Positions 6,576 to 14,336 of a DNA stretch of 29,667 nt are shown here, one piece after another. The notes below the pieces were generated by a model that was given only the letters and a program-made list of their open reading frames with translations, was not told the DNA's origin and did not search any database. The stretch lies in contig CAKSWY010000030.1 of assembly GCA_934513685.1 (NCBI GenBank), positions 1 through 29,667 on the forward strand, written 5' to 3'. Position 1 is the first letter of the stretch. Every line of letters starts with the position of its first letter. This DNA comes from an uncultured Oscillospiraceae bacterium. GTDB taxonomy: Bacteria; Bacillota; Clostridia; Oscillospirales; Ruminococcaceae. Both the position numbers and the translations under genes were made by a program.

Positions 6576-7166
6576 ATGAAAGCTCTGGGTTTTATCGAGA
6601 CCAAAGGTCTGGTTGGCAACATTGAAGCGACCGATGCCATGCTGAAAGCTGCGGACGTGGAGTTCATCGGCTCCGACACCATCGGCGCCGGCCTGACCAC
6701 CGTCATCGTCACCGGTGAAGTGGGCGCCGTGAAGGCCGCCACCGAGGCCGGCGAAGAGGCCGCTTCCCGCGTGGGCGAGCTGTTCTGCGTGAACGTCATC
6801 GCCCGCCCCCACACCGACCTGGCCCGTATCATGCCCCCCAAGGGCCCCGCAACCGGCAAGTCCGGCCAGCCCGCCGGTGAGCAGGTGCCTCTGGCCGCCG
6901 CTCTGGGCATGATCGAGACCAACGGCCTGACCGCCGCCATTGAGGCCGCCGACGCCATGCTGAAGAGCGCAGACGTGTCTCTGGTGGGCCAGGAGAAGAT
7001 CGGCGCCGGTCTGGTGACCGTGTTCGTGCAGGGCGACGTGGGCGCCGTGAAGGCCGCCGTGGAAGCCGGCCAGACCGCTGCCGCCCGCATCGGCGAAGTG
7101 GTCAGCGCCCATGTGATTCCCCGCCCCCATGCCAGCGTGGCCGAGTGCATGCCCGAACTGCGCTGA
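6576..7166 (+). CDS. Tandem-domain BMC shell protein (two BMC-H-like domains fused)
   Basis: A 196-residue protein with two complete, non-permuted BMC domains (about 1-86 and 108-193) joined by a Gly/Pro/Lys-rich linker. Each half has the BMC-H signature (GxIETxGL, EAxDAMLK, IGAGL at the pore position, GxVGAVKAA, RPH). By hand alignment about 52 of 86 positions are identical between the halves, higher than expected for classic BMC-T proteins such as PduT. It should form pseudohexameric trimers tiling the facets of the shell. ATG 6576 follows ACAGGAGG. It is the only facet protein gene in the window, so the shell is either very simple or completed by genes elsewhere. Confidence 0.95.
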   Translation: MKALGFIETKGLVGNIEATDAMLKAADVEFIGSDTIGAGLTTVIVTGEVGAVKAATEAGEEAASRVGELFCVNVIARPHTDLARIMPPKGPATGKSGQPAGEQVPLAAALGMIETNGLTAAIEAADAMLKSADVSLVGQEKIGAGLVTVFVQGDVGAVKAAVEAGQTAAARIGEVVSAHVIPRPHASVAECMPELR

Positions 7167-7203
7167 GCCCTCTGAAATTCACTGAGGAAGGGGCGTTTGT
7201 GCC

Positions 7204-7860
7204 TTGATTTATCACAACATCAGCCAGGAGCAGCTTGTCACGCTGGTCACCCAGGCGGTGCAGGCCGAACTGCAAAAGCGCAGCCGTCAGGTTCCGGTGG
7301 GCATTTCGGTGCGGCACATCCACCTCACCCGGGCCGATGTGGACAAGCTGTTCGGCTACGGCTACCAGCTCACCCCTAAAAAGGCGCTGAGCCAGCCCGG
7401 CCAGTTCGCCTGTGAGGAATGCCTGGACGTGATCGGCCCCAAAGGAGAGCTGAAGCGGGTGCGCATTCTCGGCCCGGAGCGCAGCGCCACCCAGATCGAG
7501 CTGGCCCAGACCGACTGCCGCACCATCGGCATCAACGCGCCGGTGCGCTCCAGCGGCGACACAAAGGGCACCCCCGGCGTGACACTGCGCGGCCCGCTGG
7601 GCGAGCTGACCGTGCCGGAGGGCGTGATCGTGGCCGACCGCCACCTGCACATGACCCCCGCCCAGGCCGCCGCCTTCGGCCTTGCCGACGGCGACCGGGT
7701 GCAGATCCGCATCGACGGCATCAAGCCCGGCATTATGGGCGGCGTACTTGTGCGGGCCAACAGCAAATGCGCCCTGGATTTTCACATCGACACGGACGAC
7801 GGCAACGCCTTCCTGCTCAGGCAGGGGCAGCTGGTCACCGTACTGGGCAAAGAGGAGTAA
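7204..7860 (+). CDS. pduL: Phosphate propanoyltransferase PduL, BMC type
   Basis: A 218-residue protein that moves the acyl group from acyl-CoA to phosphate, recycling CoA inside the compartment and giving acyl phosphate for ATP formation. The two beta-barrel halves each carry a zinc-binding HxH: H38-I-H40 in VRHIHL and H147-L-H149 in DRHLHM. GPERSATQIELAQTD is the conserved middle motif. Residues 1-26 (MIYHNISQEQLVTLVTQAVQ and following) form an amphipathic encapsulation helix found in BMC PduL but not in housekeeping forms. The start is TTG 7204, since the nearby GTG at 7199 is out of frame; GAGGAAGGGG at 7183-7192 is the probable ribosome site. It lies four bases before the eutN-type gene. 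Confidence 0.93.
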   Translation: MIYHNISQEQLVTLVTQAVQAELQKRSRQVPVGISVRHIHLTRADVDKLFGYGYQLTPKKALSQPGQFACEECLDVIGPKGELKRVRILGPERSATQIELAQTDCRTIGINAPVRSSGDTKGTPGVTLRGPLGELTVPEGVIVADRHLHMTPAQAAAFGLADGDRVQIRIDGIKPGIMGGVLVRANSKCALDFHIDTDDGNAFLLRQGQLVTVLGKEE

Positions 7861-7863
7861 GCC

Positions 7864-8124
7864 ATGATTTTAGGAATCGTCAAGGGTACGGTGGTTGCCA
7901 CCCGCAAAATGCAGAATCTGGTGGGCTATAAGTTCCTGCTGGTGGAGCCGGTGTACGGCACCAAGCGGGATATGATCGTGGCCGGCGACACCATCGGCGC
8001 CGGTGTGGGCGAGATGGTGCTGGTCACCACAGACGAGACCACCCAGCACGCGCTGGACCGGCCCGCCCCCATTGACGCCTTCATCGTGGGCATTGTGGAC
8101 AATCCTCCCACCCTGAGCAAATAA
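7864..8124 (+). CDS. BMC vertex pentamer, EutN/CcmL family (BMC-P)
   Basis: An 86-residue protein matching the length of BMC-P proteins that cap the twelve vertices of a compartment. Family features are the MILGIVKGTVVATRK start, VGYKFLLVEP, VAGDTIGAGVGEMVLVTTD and the closing DAFIVGIVD. It begins three bases after the pduL stop and is therefore coupled to it. Together with the tandem facet protein it provides the two component classes needed to close a shell. Confidence 0.95.
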   Translation: MILGIVKGTVVATRKMQNLVGYKFLLVEPVYGTKRDMIVAGDTIGAGVGEMVLVTTDETTQHALDRPAPIDAFIVGIVDNPPTLSK

Positions 8125-8188
8125 TCACGCGAACGCAAGTTTTTTCGTCAAAGGTCTCTGCCTTTGGCGGGATCGTGAGGCTTAAACT
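8125..8188 (+). other. Gap with a small stem-loop between the vertex protein and flavoprotein genes
   Basis: CAAAGG at 8149-8154 and CCTTTG at 8161-8166 form a short stem with a 6-base loop. No T-run follows. GTGAGG about 8 bases before ATG 8189 is the likely ribosome site. Confidence 0.3.
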
Positions 8189-9418
8189 ATGAAGATCATT
8201 GTTATCGGCAGCATTGCCGCAGGGGTTTCGGCCGCTGCGCGCCTCGCCGCCGGGCAGCAGGGCGTACAGATCACCGTCTATGAAAAAGGCGGCTTCTACT
8301 CCTGCGGCACCGGCGGGCTGCCCCATTACCTGAGCGAGAGCCTGGACGCCCTGAACAAGGCCATTCAGGGCAAGGAAAAGGAGCTGGCCGCCCAGGGCAT
8401 CACGGCGCACCTGCGCCATGAGGTACAGCGCATTGATCCGGCCACCCGTCAGGTGACCGTGTGCGACCTGGCCAGCGGCCGGGTATTCACCGACCATTAC
8501 GACAAGTTGGTGCTGGCCACCGGCTCTTCCAACCGGATCCCTCAGGTGCCCGGCAGCGACCGGGTGGGTGTGCAGACGCTGAAAAGCGTGGAGGACCTGA
8601 TTTTCCTAAAGGAATATGTGCGCACTCCCTATGTGCGCGACATCGTCATTCTGGGCGGCAGCTGGTCCGGTCTTGAAATCGCCAAGGCGTTTCTGAAGCT
8701 GGGCCGCAGCGTGCGCATCATCGAAAAGGAGCAGCAGCTTCTGCCCCAGTTTGACCCGGAGGTGAGCAAGCTCATCCAGCAGGAGTTGGAGGCTCAGGGC
8801 GTTCAGTTCAATCTGGGCGAGCAGGTGCGCGCCTTCCCCGGCAAAACCTTCATCGAACAGGTGCAGACCAACCGGGGCACCTACCCCTGTGACCTGTGCA
8901 TCGTGGCCATCGGCGTGCAGCCCAACACCGGGCTTCTGGCTGGTACCGGCGCAGAGCTGGCGCCCAACGGGGCCGTGCTCATTGGGGCAGACCTTGCCAC
9001 CAGCGTGCCCGGCATTTACGCCGTGGGCGATTGCGCCTTCTGCCGGGAAGGCACCCTGCGCACCAGCAGCCTGCGGGTAGCCGAGCTGGAAATTGCCCGC
9101 ACCGGCCTGACCGAGGCCGAAGCCCGCAAGGCGGGCCTGCGGGTAAAAAGCGCCATGGCCACCGGAACCGACCGGCCCGGCATCTGCCCCAACCCTCACC
9201 CCATCACCATCAAGCTGGTGTATGAGGCCAACACCCGCCAGGTGGTGGGCGCACAGGCCTGGGGCGGCAAAAACGTCTCGGCCCGCATCAACGCCATCGC
9301 CGTGGCCATCCGTGCCGGCATGACCGTGGAGGCGCTGGGCCAGGTGGATTTCGTCTATTCCTCCGCCGCCTGCTCCATCTGGGACCCCATCCAGGTGGTG
9401 TGCGGCCAGGCCCGATAA
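8189..9418 (+). CDS. NADH oxidase / CoA-disulfide reductase-like flavoprotein (pyridine nucleotide-disulfide oxidoreductase family)
   Basis: A 409-residue flavoprotein. The FAD fold starts at residue 3 (IIVIGSIAAGVSAAARLA), the NAD(H) fold contains VILGGSWSGLEIAKAF, and the second FAD motif is SVPGIYAVGDCAF. C39 in FYSCG sits where NADH oxidases and NADH peroxidases carry their single redox cysteine (FLSCG in typical members). It is somewhat shorter than the usual 440-450 residues. Likely roles are reoxidising NADH with oxygen or peroxide, or reducing CoA disulfide. In this cluster it could protect an oxygen-sensitive pathway or balance NADH beside the alcohol dehydrogenase. It has no encapsulation helix. 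The exact reaction cannot be assigned. Confidence 0.85.
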   Translation: MKIIVIGSIAAGVSAAARLAAGQQGVQITVYEKGGFYSCGTGGLPHYLSESLDALNKAIQGKEKELAAQGITAHLRHEVQRIDPATRQVTVCDLASGRVFTDHYDKLVLATGSSNRIPQVPGSDRVGVQTLKSVEDLIFLKEYVRTPYVRDIVILGGSWSGLEIAKAFLKLGRSVRIIEKEQQLLPQFDPEVSKLIQQELEAQGVQFNLGEQVRAFPGKTFIEQVQTNRGTYPCDLCIVAIGVQPNTGLLAGTGAELAPNGAVLIGADLATSVPGIYAVGDCAFCREGTLRTSSLRVAELEIARTGLTEAEARKAGLRVKSAMATGTDRPGICPNPHPITIKLVYEANTRQVVGAQAWGGKNVSARINAIAVAIRAGMTVEALGQVDFVYSSAACSIWDPIQVVCGQAR

Positions 9419-9431
9419 GCGGGGTGGTTGC

Positions 9432-10592
9432 ATGGCAGAACGCATCAACGCGGTAAAGACCAGCTTTTTCGGCAAAGGGGCCATTCGGCTTCTCGGGCCG
9501 GAGCTGCAAAAGATGGGCATTCGGCGCGCCCTGCTGGTCACTGACCGGTTTCTCTATGACTCTGGTGCCGCAGCCCGGGTGGGGCAGGTTCTCTCCGACG
9601 CCGGGGTGGAGTACGCCGTTTACTACAACGTGCAGCCCAACCCCACCGTTCAGGTGGTAAACGACTGCATTCAGGCCGCCCGCACCCTCTCTGTGCAGCT
9701 TCTGGTGGCCCTGGGCGGCGGCAGCGCCATTGACACAGCCAAGGCCGCCAGCATCGTGCTGGCCTGCGGCGGCAATGTGGAGGATTATGAGGGCGAAAAC
9801 AAATCCTCGAAGCCTGGCCTGCCCATCGTGGCGGTGAACACCACCGCGGGCACCGGCAGCGAGTGTACCTCGTTCTACATCGTCACTGACCCGGTGCGCC
9901 ACAGCAAAATGGCCATGGTGGACCCCAACTGCATGGTCAGCATTGCGGTGAACGACACCGATTTCATGTCCTCCATGCCGCCCAAGCTCACCGCCGCCAC
10001 CGGAATGGACGCCCTGACCCACGCCATTGAGGCGGCGCTCTCGAAAAACGCCAGCCCCATCACGGACAAGGACGCCTATTGGGCGATGACCGCCATTGTG
10101 CAGAACCTTCCCCGCGCCGTGGCCAACGGCAAGGACGAAGAGGCCCGCACCATGATGGCCTATGCGGAGAATGTGGCCGGTATGGCCTTCTCCAACGCCG
10201 GGCTGGGCATGGTTCATGCCATGGCCCACGCATTGGGCGGCCATTACAACCTGCCCCACGGCGTGTGCAACGCGGTGCTGCTGCCCTATGTGCTGGCCTT
10301 CAACAGCCGCAGCCCGGTGTGCCGCCAGCGGTTTGTTTCCATTGCCGTTGCCATGGGGCTGCCCGCCAGCCTGGGCGAGGCCCATGCGGCGGAAGCAGTC
10401 ATTCAGTTCGTCCGGCAGCTCAGCGGCAGCGTGGGCATTCCCGCCGCGCTTTCCCAGCTGAACAAGGTGGACCCGGCCGATTTCGGCACCTTGGCCGACC
10501 TGGCCCTGCACGACACCTGCATGACCACCAACCAGATCACCCCCACCCGTCAGGAAGTCATTGCCGTGTACACGGCGGCCTTCCGCGGGTAA
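9432..10592 (+). CDS. Iron-containing alcohol dehydrogenase (PduQ-like role)
   Basis: A 386-residue group III alcohol dehydrogenase of normal length. ALGGGSAIDTAKA is the NAD(P)-binding glycine motif, NTTAGTGSECTS the conserved middle motif, and GMDALTHAIEA with GMVHAMAHALGGHYNLPHG carries the Asp and His residues that hold iron. It would reduce the compartment aldehyde to an alcohol and return NAD+ to the aldehyde dehydrogenase. It starts 13 bases after the flavoprotein gene and is the last gene before a strong terminator. No terminal targeting helix is evident. Confidence 0.93.
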   Translation: MAERINAVKTSFFGKGAIRLLGPELQKMGIRRALLVTDRFLYDSGAAARVGQVLSDAGVEYAVYYNVQPNPTVQVVNDCIQAARTLSVQLLVALGGGSAIDTAKAASIVLACGGNVEDYEGENKSSKPGLPIVAVNTTAGTGSECTSFYIVTDPVRHSKMAMVDPNCMVSIAVNDTDFMSSMPPKLTAATGMDALTHAIEAALSKNASPITDKDAYWAMTAIVQNLPRAVANGKDEEARTMMAYAENVAGMAFSNAGLGMVHAMAHALGGHYNLPHGVCNAVLLPYVLAFNSRSPVCRQRFVSIAVAMGLPASLGEAHAAEAVIQFVRQLSGSVGIPAALSQLNKVDPADFGTLADLALHDTCMTTNQITPTRQEVIAVYTAAFRG

Positions 10593-10618
10593 CACGTTCA
10601 CGCGCTTTCTTTTCATAG

Positions 10619-10656
10619 AAGAACGGTTCCGCCGCGCTGCGGGGCCGTTCTTTTTT
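10619..10656 (+). terminator. Terminator of the BMC operon
   Basis: A 14-bp stem (10619-10632 with 10639-10652, two G-T pairs) with a 6-base loop runs into a T-tract ending at 10656, 26 bases after the alcohol dehydrogenase stop. Confidence 0.9.
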
Positions 10657-10856
10657 GCATTTCTGCTTGCATTCTTTGGGATGTTCTTCTGGATGCTTTT
10701 TGCGTTTCGTGCAGTTCACGTAGGATGAGCTGACACCCCCTTTCCATTTTCTGTTTCTTGCGGCATTCGCGCGTCATCCGGCCACTTCGATTTGCTCCTC
10801 AGTGTCTGATTGCAGGCAGCCGAACGCCGAAACGACAAATCAAACGGCCGCAGCAC
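10657..10856. other. Gene-free spacer between convergent transcription units
   Basis: About 200 bases between the BMC terminator and the next terminator. I see no promoter, RNA or credible small gene; an open frame that runs through here on the plus strand is antisense to the carboxypeptidase gene. Confidence 0.5.
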
Positions 10857-10912
10857 AAAAAGGCAGACTGGAACCGAACCGCTTGTGTGGTTCAGGCTCC
10901 AGTCTGCCTTTT
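10857..10912 (-). terminator. Bidirectional terminator after the D,D-carboxypeptidase gene
   Basis: AAAAGGCAGACTGGA at 10857-10871 pairs with TCCAGTCTGCCTTTT at 10898-10912, and inner CCGAACC pairs with GGTTC around an 8-base loop. On the minus strand it follows the carboxypeptidase stop by about 47 bases and ends in TTTTT. On the plus strand it backs up the BMC terminator. Confidence 0.85.
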
Positions 10913-10958
10913 CAATTGGTCGTTTGCGCTGCCGGATTGTACCCGTTCGGGTAGGACT

Positions 10959-12377
10959 TTACTTTCTCTTTCGGCCCCGTCCGTTTGCCCCGTTGTGCCC
11001 CGGCATCCGGTAGATGCTGCTGTCCATGCGGGTGGTCTCCCCGTCCCATTGCAGAATCGGGAAATCCACACCGCCGCCCGGCTTTGCCGCCGCGGTTTTT
11101 CGCAGTTTTTTCCAGGGCTTCACCCGTACCAGCCCAAACAGCAGCACTGCCGCCAGGGCCGCCCCGGCCAAAAGCCCGGTAAAGCCGCCGCTGCTGGCCT
11201 GTGCCTGCCGGGCGGAATGCTCGGCCGCCTGGGCAAGCAGCTCGTTCAGCCCGTCGGCGGCCATGGCCAGGCACACCTCACTTTCGGCCTGGCCCTCGCT
11301 GGCCGGAATGTGCACCACCTGCCAGGCGCTCAGCGGCTGGCCCAGATTCCAGACCTCCGGCAGGGCGTACTCCACGGTGCACTCCTCTGCCGTGCGGCCG
11401 CTGTGCAGCAGAACGCTGGCCGCCGTGTCTTTTACCTGCACCTGGCCCAGCACACCGCCGCCGCCCTGCACATCCAGCGGCAAGCTCTTGCCCTCGTCCG
11501 GCAATTCCGCCCGTGCAAAATTGCCAAAGCAGTAATCCAGCAGGGCGCAGGCATCGTAATACCGGTCTTTTTTGCTCACATCGCCCAGAATCACGCAAAT
11601 CAGCCGCACGCCGTCCTGCTCGCTGTAATTCACATAGCTGTGGCCGCCCACGTCGTGGTAGCCGTCTTTTCCGCCCTTGGCGTACTCCCGGTGGCAAACA
11701 TTCCCCACCCGAAGCCAATCATCGCAGGCAAAGTACCGCTCCTGCGGCTGCAGGTTGGTGGGGGCCATGGTCCAGCTGCCGGTGTAGCAGAACACATCCT
11801 GAAAGCCGGGCTGCTGTAAGGCCCAGCGGGTGATGGTCGCCAGATCCCGGGCCGTGGTGTAATGGTCCGGGTCGTGCAGGCCATGGGGGTTGGCAAAATG
11901 GGTGCCGGTCAGACCCAGGGCCTGTGCCTGGGCGTTCATCGCGTCCACGCCGCCCTGAATGCTTCCGCCAATGTAGGTGGCCAGCACGTTGGCTCCGTCG
12001 TTGGCGCTGGCAAGCTGGGTGCCGTACACCACATCTTTTAAGGGGACCACCTCGCCGGGCTGCAGGGCAATGTGGGAGGAATCGGTGTGCAGCAGCGAGT
12101 ACACCGCCTCTTCGCTCACGGTTACGCTTTCATCCCAGTTGCCGCCCGTCTTTTGAGCCGTCAGCCCCAGCGTCATGATTTTGGTGGTGGAGGCCGGGTA
12201 CATCCGCTGGTCCGGGTTCTGTTCGATCAAAATCTGCCCGGTGTCCGCGTCCATCACCACATAGGCCCCGCAGGAAACCGCGGGCGGGGCATCCTGCGCA
12301 AAGGCAGGCAGACAGAAGGCCGCCGCCAGGCAGGCCGCGGCAGCCAATGCGCACAAGCGCTTTATCGTTTTTTTCAT
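10959..12377 (-). CDS. D-alanyl-D-alanine carboxypeptidase homologue (DacF/PBP5 type) with KDG in place of KTG
   Basis: A 472-residue exported protein starting at minus-strand ATG 12377, where a signal peptide begins (MKKTIKRLCALAAAACLAAA, cleavage near AFAQD). The serine peptidase S11 domain follows: S63-T-T-K66 (nucleophile and general base) and S124-A-N126. The third active-site motif, normally K-T/S-G, reads K237-D238-G239 in GGKDGYHDVGGH. The C-terminal half has an extra domain, a transmembrane helix (TGLLAGAALAAVLLFGLV) and a basic tail, so it is membrane-anchored at the outer face. Normal members trim the terminal D-Ala of peptidoglycan pentapeptides. The Asp in the third motif may change or weaken this activity. 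It stands alone with its own promoter. Confidence 0.88.
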   Translation of the reverse strand: MKKTIKRLCALAAAACLAAAFCLPAFAQDAPPAVSCGAYVVMDADTGQILIEQNPDQRMYPASTTKIMTLGLTAQKTGGNWDESVTVSEEAVYSLLHTDSSHIALQPGEVVPLKDVVYGTQLASANDGANVLATYIGGSIQGGVDAMNAQAQALGLTGTHFANPHGLHDPDHYTTARDLATITRWALQQPGFQDVFCYTGSWTMAPTNLQPQERYFACDDWLRVGNVCHREYAKGGKDGYHDVGGHSYVNYSEQDGVRLICVILGDVSKKDRYYDACALLDYCFGNFARAELPDEGKSLPLDVQGGGGVLGQVQVKDTAASVLLHSGRTAEECTVEYALPEVWNLGQPLSAWQVVHIPASEGQAESEVCLAMAADGLNELLAQAAEHSARQAQASSGGFTGLLAGAALAAVLLFGLVRVKPWKKLRKTAAAKPGGGVDFPILQWDGETTRMDSSIYRMPGHNGANGRGRKRK

Positions 12378-12476
12378 CAATCGTTCCGATCTTGTTTGTG
12401 GGCGGCCTGTGCCGTCCTTTATAAAAATGCGGGCCGTACCCGCACCGTAGTTGGTTCTTTCCTGCATTCTTAACAT

Positions 12477-12505
12477 ATTATAAAGGCATTCCCCCACCCC
12501 GGCAA
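12477..12505 (-). promoter_or_regulatory. Promoter of the D,D-carboxypeptidase gene
   Basis: On the minus strand TTGCCG (12500-12505) and TATAAT (12477-12482) are 17 bases apart, giving a leader of about 95 bases before ATG 12377. Confidence 0.65.
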
Positions 12506-12552
12506 GGGCAGCCACCAAATTTCCACATTTTCAGGCAAATGGCGGCAAAATG

Positions 12553-12561
12553 TGCTACACT
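12553..12561 (+). promoter_or_regulatory. Possible extended -10 promoter before the cyclo-ligase gene
   Basis: TGCTACACT at 12553-12561 fits an extended -10 element (TG, one base, TACACT) 35 bases before the start codon. No good -35 box is visible. Confidence 0.35.
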
Positions 12562-12596
12562 GAAAGTAGTTTTCTGCAATTTTACCGGAAAGGCAG

Positions 12597-13187
12597 GTGC
12601 TCTTCTTGCAGCCTGAACCCTCTCTGAAAATCGAAAAGGCCGCGGTACGCCGCTGGGCGCGTCAGGCCCGCGCGGCGTTTACGCCGGAGCAATGGGCCGC
12701 ATTCGGGGCCGCCATGGCGCGGCAGCTGTGCTTGCTGCCTGCATGGCAGGCGGCCCGGACGGTATTCTGCTTTGCTTCCCATGGGCCGGAGCCGGACACC
12801 CTGCCCCTTCTGCAGGCGGCGCTGGCCGAGGGCAAACAGCTTTGCCTGCCCCGCTGCACCGGCCCCGGCCAGATGGAGGCCATCCCGCTGGGAGATCTGG
12901 CCCTGCTGGCCCCCGGGGCCTATGGCATCCCGGAGCCGCCCGCGCATCTGCCGCCCTGCCCGCCCGAAGGCATTCAGCTGGCCGTGCTGCCCTGCCTGGC
13001 CGCCGGGCCGGACGGTACCCGCCTGGGCCACGGCGGCGGCTATTACGACCGCTGGCTGGCCCGCTGCCCGGGGGCGTATCGGGCTGTGCTGTGCCCCGAA
13101 GCGCTGCTTGCCCCCCACCTGCCCGCCGATGCGCTGGACCTGCCCGCCCAGTGCATCGTCACCGAGCGGCGGGTGCTGACCCTTTGA
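12597..13187 (+). CDS. 5-formyltetrahydrofolate cyclo-ligase
   Basis: A protein of about 196 residues that converts 5-formyltetrahydrofolate to 5,10-methenyltetrahydrofolate with ATP in the cytosol. The N-terminal KAAVRRWARQARAAF stretch (phosphate/ATP contacts) and the strongly conserved GTRLGHGGGYYDRWL near residue 140 identify the family; IVTERRVL is the usual C-terminal strand. The start is uncertain: GTG 12597 lies only 3 bases after GGAAAGG, while in-frame TTG 12606 has better spacing from AGGCAGG. It begins a plus-strand unit with sbcD and sbcC. Confidence 0.9.
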   Translation: MLFLQPEPSLKIEKAAVRRWARQARAAFTPEQWAAFGAAMARQLCLLPAWQAARTVFCFASHGPEPDTLPLLQAALAEGKQLCLPRCTGPGQMEAIPLGDLALLAPGAYGIPEPPAHLPPCPPEGIQLAVLPCLAAGPDGTRLGHGGGYYDRWLARCPGAYRAVLCPEALLAPHLPADALDLPAQCIVTERRVLTL

Positions 13188-13205
13188 TTCTAGGAGGTGC
13201 TTTTC

Positions 13206-14336
13206 ATGAAATTTCTGCATCTGGCCGACCTGCACCTGGGCAAGCGGCTGAATGAGTTTGACCTGCTGGCGGACCAGCGCCATATGCTTGAACAGGCCCT
13301 CGCGCTGGCCAGAGAGGAAGCCGTGGACGCCGTGCTGCTGGCCGGTGACCTGTACGACAAGGCCATTCCCAGCGGCGGGGCCGTCGCCCTGCTGGACTGG
13401 TTTCTCACCGGGCTGGCTGAGGCCGGGCTGCCGGTGTTTGCGGTGAGCGGCAACCACGACGGGGCCGACCGGCTGGACTACGGCAGGGACCTGTTTGCCA
13501 AATGCCAGGTTCACATCGCCGGGCGCTTTTCCGGCACGCCCGCGCCCCTGCGCCTGCAGGACGAATACGGCCCGGTGGAGCTGTGGCTGCTGCCCTTCGT
13601 CAAGCCGGCCACCGTGGCGCATTTCTTCCCTGAGGACGATTGCAGCGATTACACCCGTGCCGTTGCTGCTGCCCTGACCGGCTGCAAACAGGACCCCGCC
13701 GCCCGGCAGGTGCTGGTGGCCCACCAGTTCGTCACCGCCGGCAAAAGCGCCCCCCAGAAGGCCGGCTCCGAGAGCATCAACGTGGGCGGGCTGGACAATG
13801 TGGACGCCGCCTGCTTTGCCGGGTTTGACTATGTGGCGCTGGGGCACATTCACAAGCGCCAGCCGGTGGGGCAAAATGCCTGGTATGCCGGTTCGCCCAT
13901 GGCCTATTCGCTGGATGAGGCCGGGCAGGAAAAGGGCGCGCTGCTGGTCACCTTGGAGGAACACGGCCCCGCCCAGGTGCGCTTTGCCCCCTTTGCGCCG
14001 CTGCACCCGATTCGCCACATCACCGGCCCGCTGGAAAAGCTGATCGACGCCGCCGACCCCGCCCAGCGGGAGGATTACATTTACGCCACCCTGACCGATA
14101 AGACCCCTGTGCTGGACGCCATGGACCATCTGCGGGCGGTTTACCCCAACGTGATGAAGCTGGATTACCCCCAGCAAACCACCGGCGAAGCCCGCACCGC
14201 GGCCGCAGATGTGGAAAAGAAAGACCTTCGGGAGTTGTTTTTTGACTTTTACACCCAGGTAAACGGCGAGCCGCCCAGCGAAGAGGCCTGGCAGGCCGTG
14301 GCTCAGCTTGCCAAGGAAGGAGGGATGGAGCTGTGA
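13206..14336 (+). CDS. sbcD: Nuclease SbcCD subunit D (Mre11-like)
   Basis: A 376-residue metallophosphatase-fold nuclease. ATG 13206 is used because TAGGAGG precedes it and MKFLHLADLHLGKRL is the standard start. Manganese-site motifs appear in order: LADLHLG, LLAGDLYD, VSGNHDGADRL, LVAHQF and ALGHIHKRQ. With SbcC it forms the ATP-dependent complex that opens DNA hairpins and processes protein-blocked ends. Its stop overlaps the sbcC GTG start by four bases, indicating translational coupling. Confidence 0.96.
   Translation: MKFLHLADLHLGKRLNEFDLLADQRHMLEQALALAREEAVDAVLLAGDLYDKAIPSGGAVALLDWFLTGLAEAGLPVFAVSGNHDGADRLDYGRDLFAKCQVHIAGRFSGTPAPLRLQDEYGPVELWLLPFVKPATVAHFFPEDDCSDYTRAVAAALTGCKQDPAARQVLVAHQFVTAGKSAPQKAGSESINVGGLDNVDAACFAGFDYVALGHIHKRQPVGQNAWYAGSPMAYSLDEAGQEKGALLVTLEEHGPAQVRFAPFAPLHPIRHITGPLEKLIDAADPAQREDYIYATLTDKTPVLDAMDHLRAVYPNVMKLDYPQQTTGEARTAAADVEKKDLRELFFDFYTQVNGEPPSEEAWQAVAQLAKEGGMEL

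Noticed and set aside
1..10656. Assignment of the BMC as a propanediol, ethanolamine, choline or fucose/rhamnose type
   Set aside because: None of the respective signature enzymes or activases is in the window, and the aldolase homologue lacks the normal fuculose aldolase metal ligands.
10758..11819. 353-codon plus-strand frame over the carboxypeptidase gene
   Set aside because: The opposite strand carries signal peptide, SxxK and SxN motifs and a promoter. The plus frame crosses a terminator and has no recognisable domain.
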